Both the position numbers and the translations under genes were made by a program. This document shows positions 22,103-22,560 of a stretch of 22,560 nucleotides of DNA, one piece after another. Source of the DNA: a virus. The first letter of the stretch is position 1, and every line of letters starts with the position of its first letter. Below the pieces are notes generated by a model that worked only from the letters and a program-made list of their open reading frames with translations, was not told the origin of the DNA and did not search any database. Where the stretch lies: the IMG/VR virus record IMGVR_UViG_3300050821_007054, positions 1 through 22,560 of that record. One strand, written 5' to 3'.

Positions 22103-22479
22103 TGTAACAATTCTTTTATTAAATCATACCTCATTATTTTTTTAATTTCTAAATTATGTGTTCTGGATATTGGGCTTGTTTTACCACGATCATTATCATA
22201 AATATAATAATACTTACCAATCGTATACGATTTAGCTCGAAATATATTATTAACGTCTTGTGGCCGTTCTACAAAAGTTTGGATTATAATATAATCGAAG
22301 CTATTATAATCAATATATTTATTTTTATTATATCTAATTAATTTACCATTTACAAAAGTCATTTGTTGGTGAAAACTTTTAATAAAAGTTTCACGTCTAT
22401 TTTTTGATATATTTAAATTGTGATTAGTTATGTAACCATCAATATATTTTACTATTATATCAACCATTTCTTTAGTCAT
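22099..22479 (-). CDS. small array protein 5, unknown function (126 aa)
   Basis: A 126-residue protein beginning MTKEMVDIIVKYIDGYITNH. The N-terminal helix pair (VKYIDGYITNHNLNISKNRR) parallels array protein 2 (VDKYIMKHKLQMCKKRY). Then come AKSYTIGKYYYIYDNDRGK and the signature end LEIKKIMRYDLIKELLQ. The ATG overlaps the partial upstream gene by 8 nt (CATGACTAA). It is the longest complete member and the best one to search with. No family recognised. Confidence 0.72.
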   Translation of the reverse strand: MTKEMVDIIVKYIDGYITNHNLNISKNRRETFIKSFHQQMTFVNGKLIRYNKNKYIDYNSFDYIIIQTFVERPQDVNNIFRAKSYTIGKYYYIYDNDRGKTSPISRTHNLEIKKIMRYDLIKELLQ

Positions 22480-22560
22480 GTAGTATGCTATTTATTTTAT
22501 ATCTTCTTATAGTTGATCTTATGTGCAAAAATATGTAACGATCAGATAATATAGTAGAAA
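22472..22560 (-). CDS. small array protein 6, C-terminal end only (partial)
   Basis: The frame is open from the window edge to a TAA at 22472. Its last residues, YIFLHIRSTIRRYKINSILH plus D, carry the same signature as the five genes downstream (I-(x2)-TIRR-(x)-KIN-(x)-IL). The stop overlaps the next ATG by 8 nt. Only about 28 residues are visible, but the signature and the junction both make it a sixth member. Confidence 0.6.
   Translation of the reverse strand, partial: STILSDRYIFLHIRSTIRRYKINSILHD

Overview
The window looks like part of a large, AT-rich tailed phage of the T4-like (myovirus) capsid lineage, probably infecting a member of the Bacteroidota. The phage assignment rests on a T4 gp20-type portal, a gp21-type prohead protease fused to a scaffold-like region, and a gp23-type major capsid protein. 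The host guess is inference. It rests on three or four promoters of the Bacteroidota form (TTTG, about 20 nt, TAnnTTTG), on A-rich leaders with almost no Shine-Dalgarno sequence, and on a helical motif common in Bacteroidota proteins.

Layout. (1) 1-3400, mainly + strand: the possible tail of an upstream gene, then the portal gene bracketed by two related HNH endonuclease genes, then a minus-strand remnant of an ATP-grasp-like gene. (2) 3411-9611, minus strand: about a dozen small, tightly packed genes, nearly all of unknown function, driven by three near-identical host-type promoters. One encodes a DUF262/GmrSD-N-like protein. One is interrupted by a -1 frameshift at an A6 run. (3) 9603-12270, minus strand: a tiny CxxC ORF, two overlapping DUF723 zinc-repeat endonuclease genes, and a small acidic protein. 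(4) 12381-16515, + strand: the protease-scaffold fusion and the major capsid gene, closed by a strong terminator. (5) 16626-20376, + strand: one Hef-like and two DUF723-type endonuclease genes and an unknown acidic protein. (6) 20400-20845: a phage-encoded tmRNA (ssrA) and a bidirectional hairpin terminator. (7) 20848-22560, minus strand: six overlapping small genes, the last cut by the window edge, that share a C-terminal signature and appear to be diverged paralogues.

The portal, protease-scaffold and capsid genes each carry TAATATATAA exactly 20-21 nt before the ATG. This is probably the phage late promoter, and it ties together structural genes that are separated by about 9 kb of opposite-strand accessory DNA. 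The minus-strand small genes use host-type promoters and are probably early or host-takeover genes. Seven homing-type endonuclease genes crowd around the portal and capsid genes.

The two items most likely to be new are the tmRNA, whose predicted proteolysis tag is about 35 codons instead of the usual 8-12, and the six-gene paralogue array beside it.
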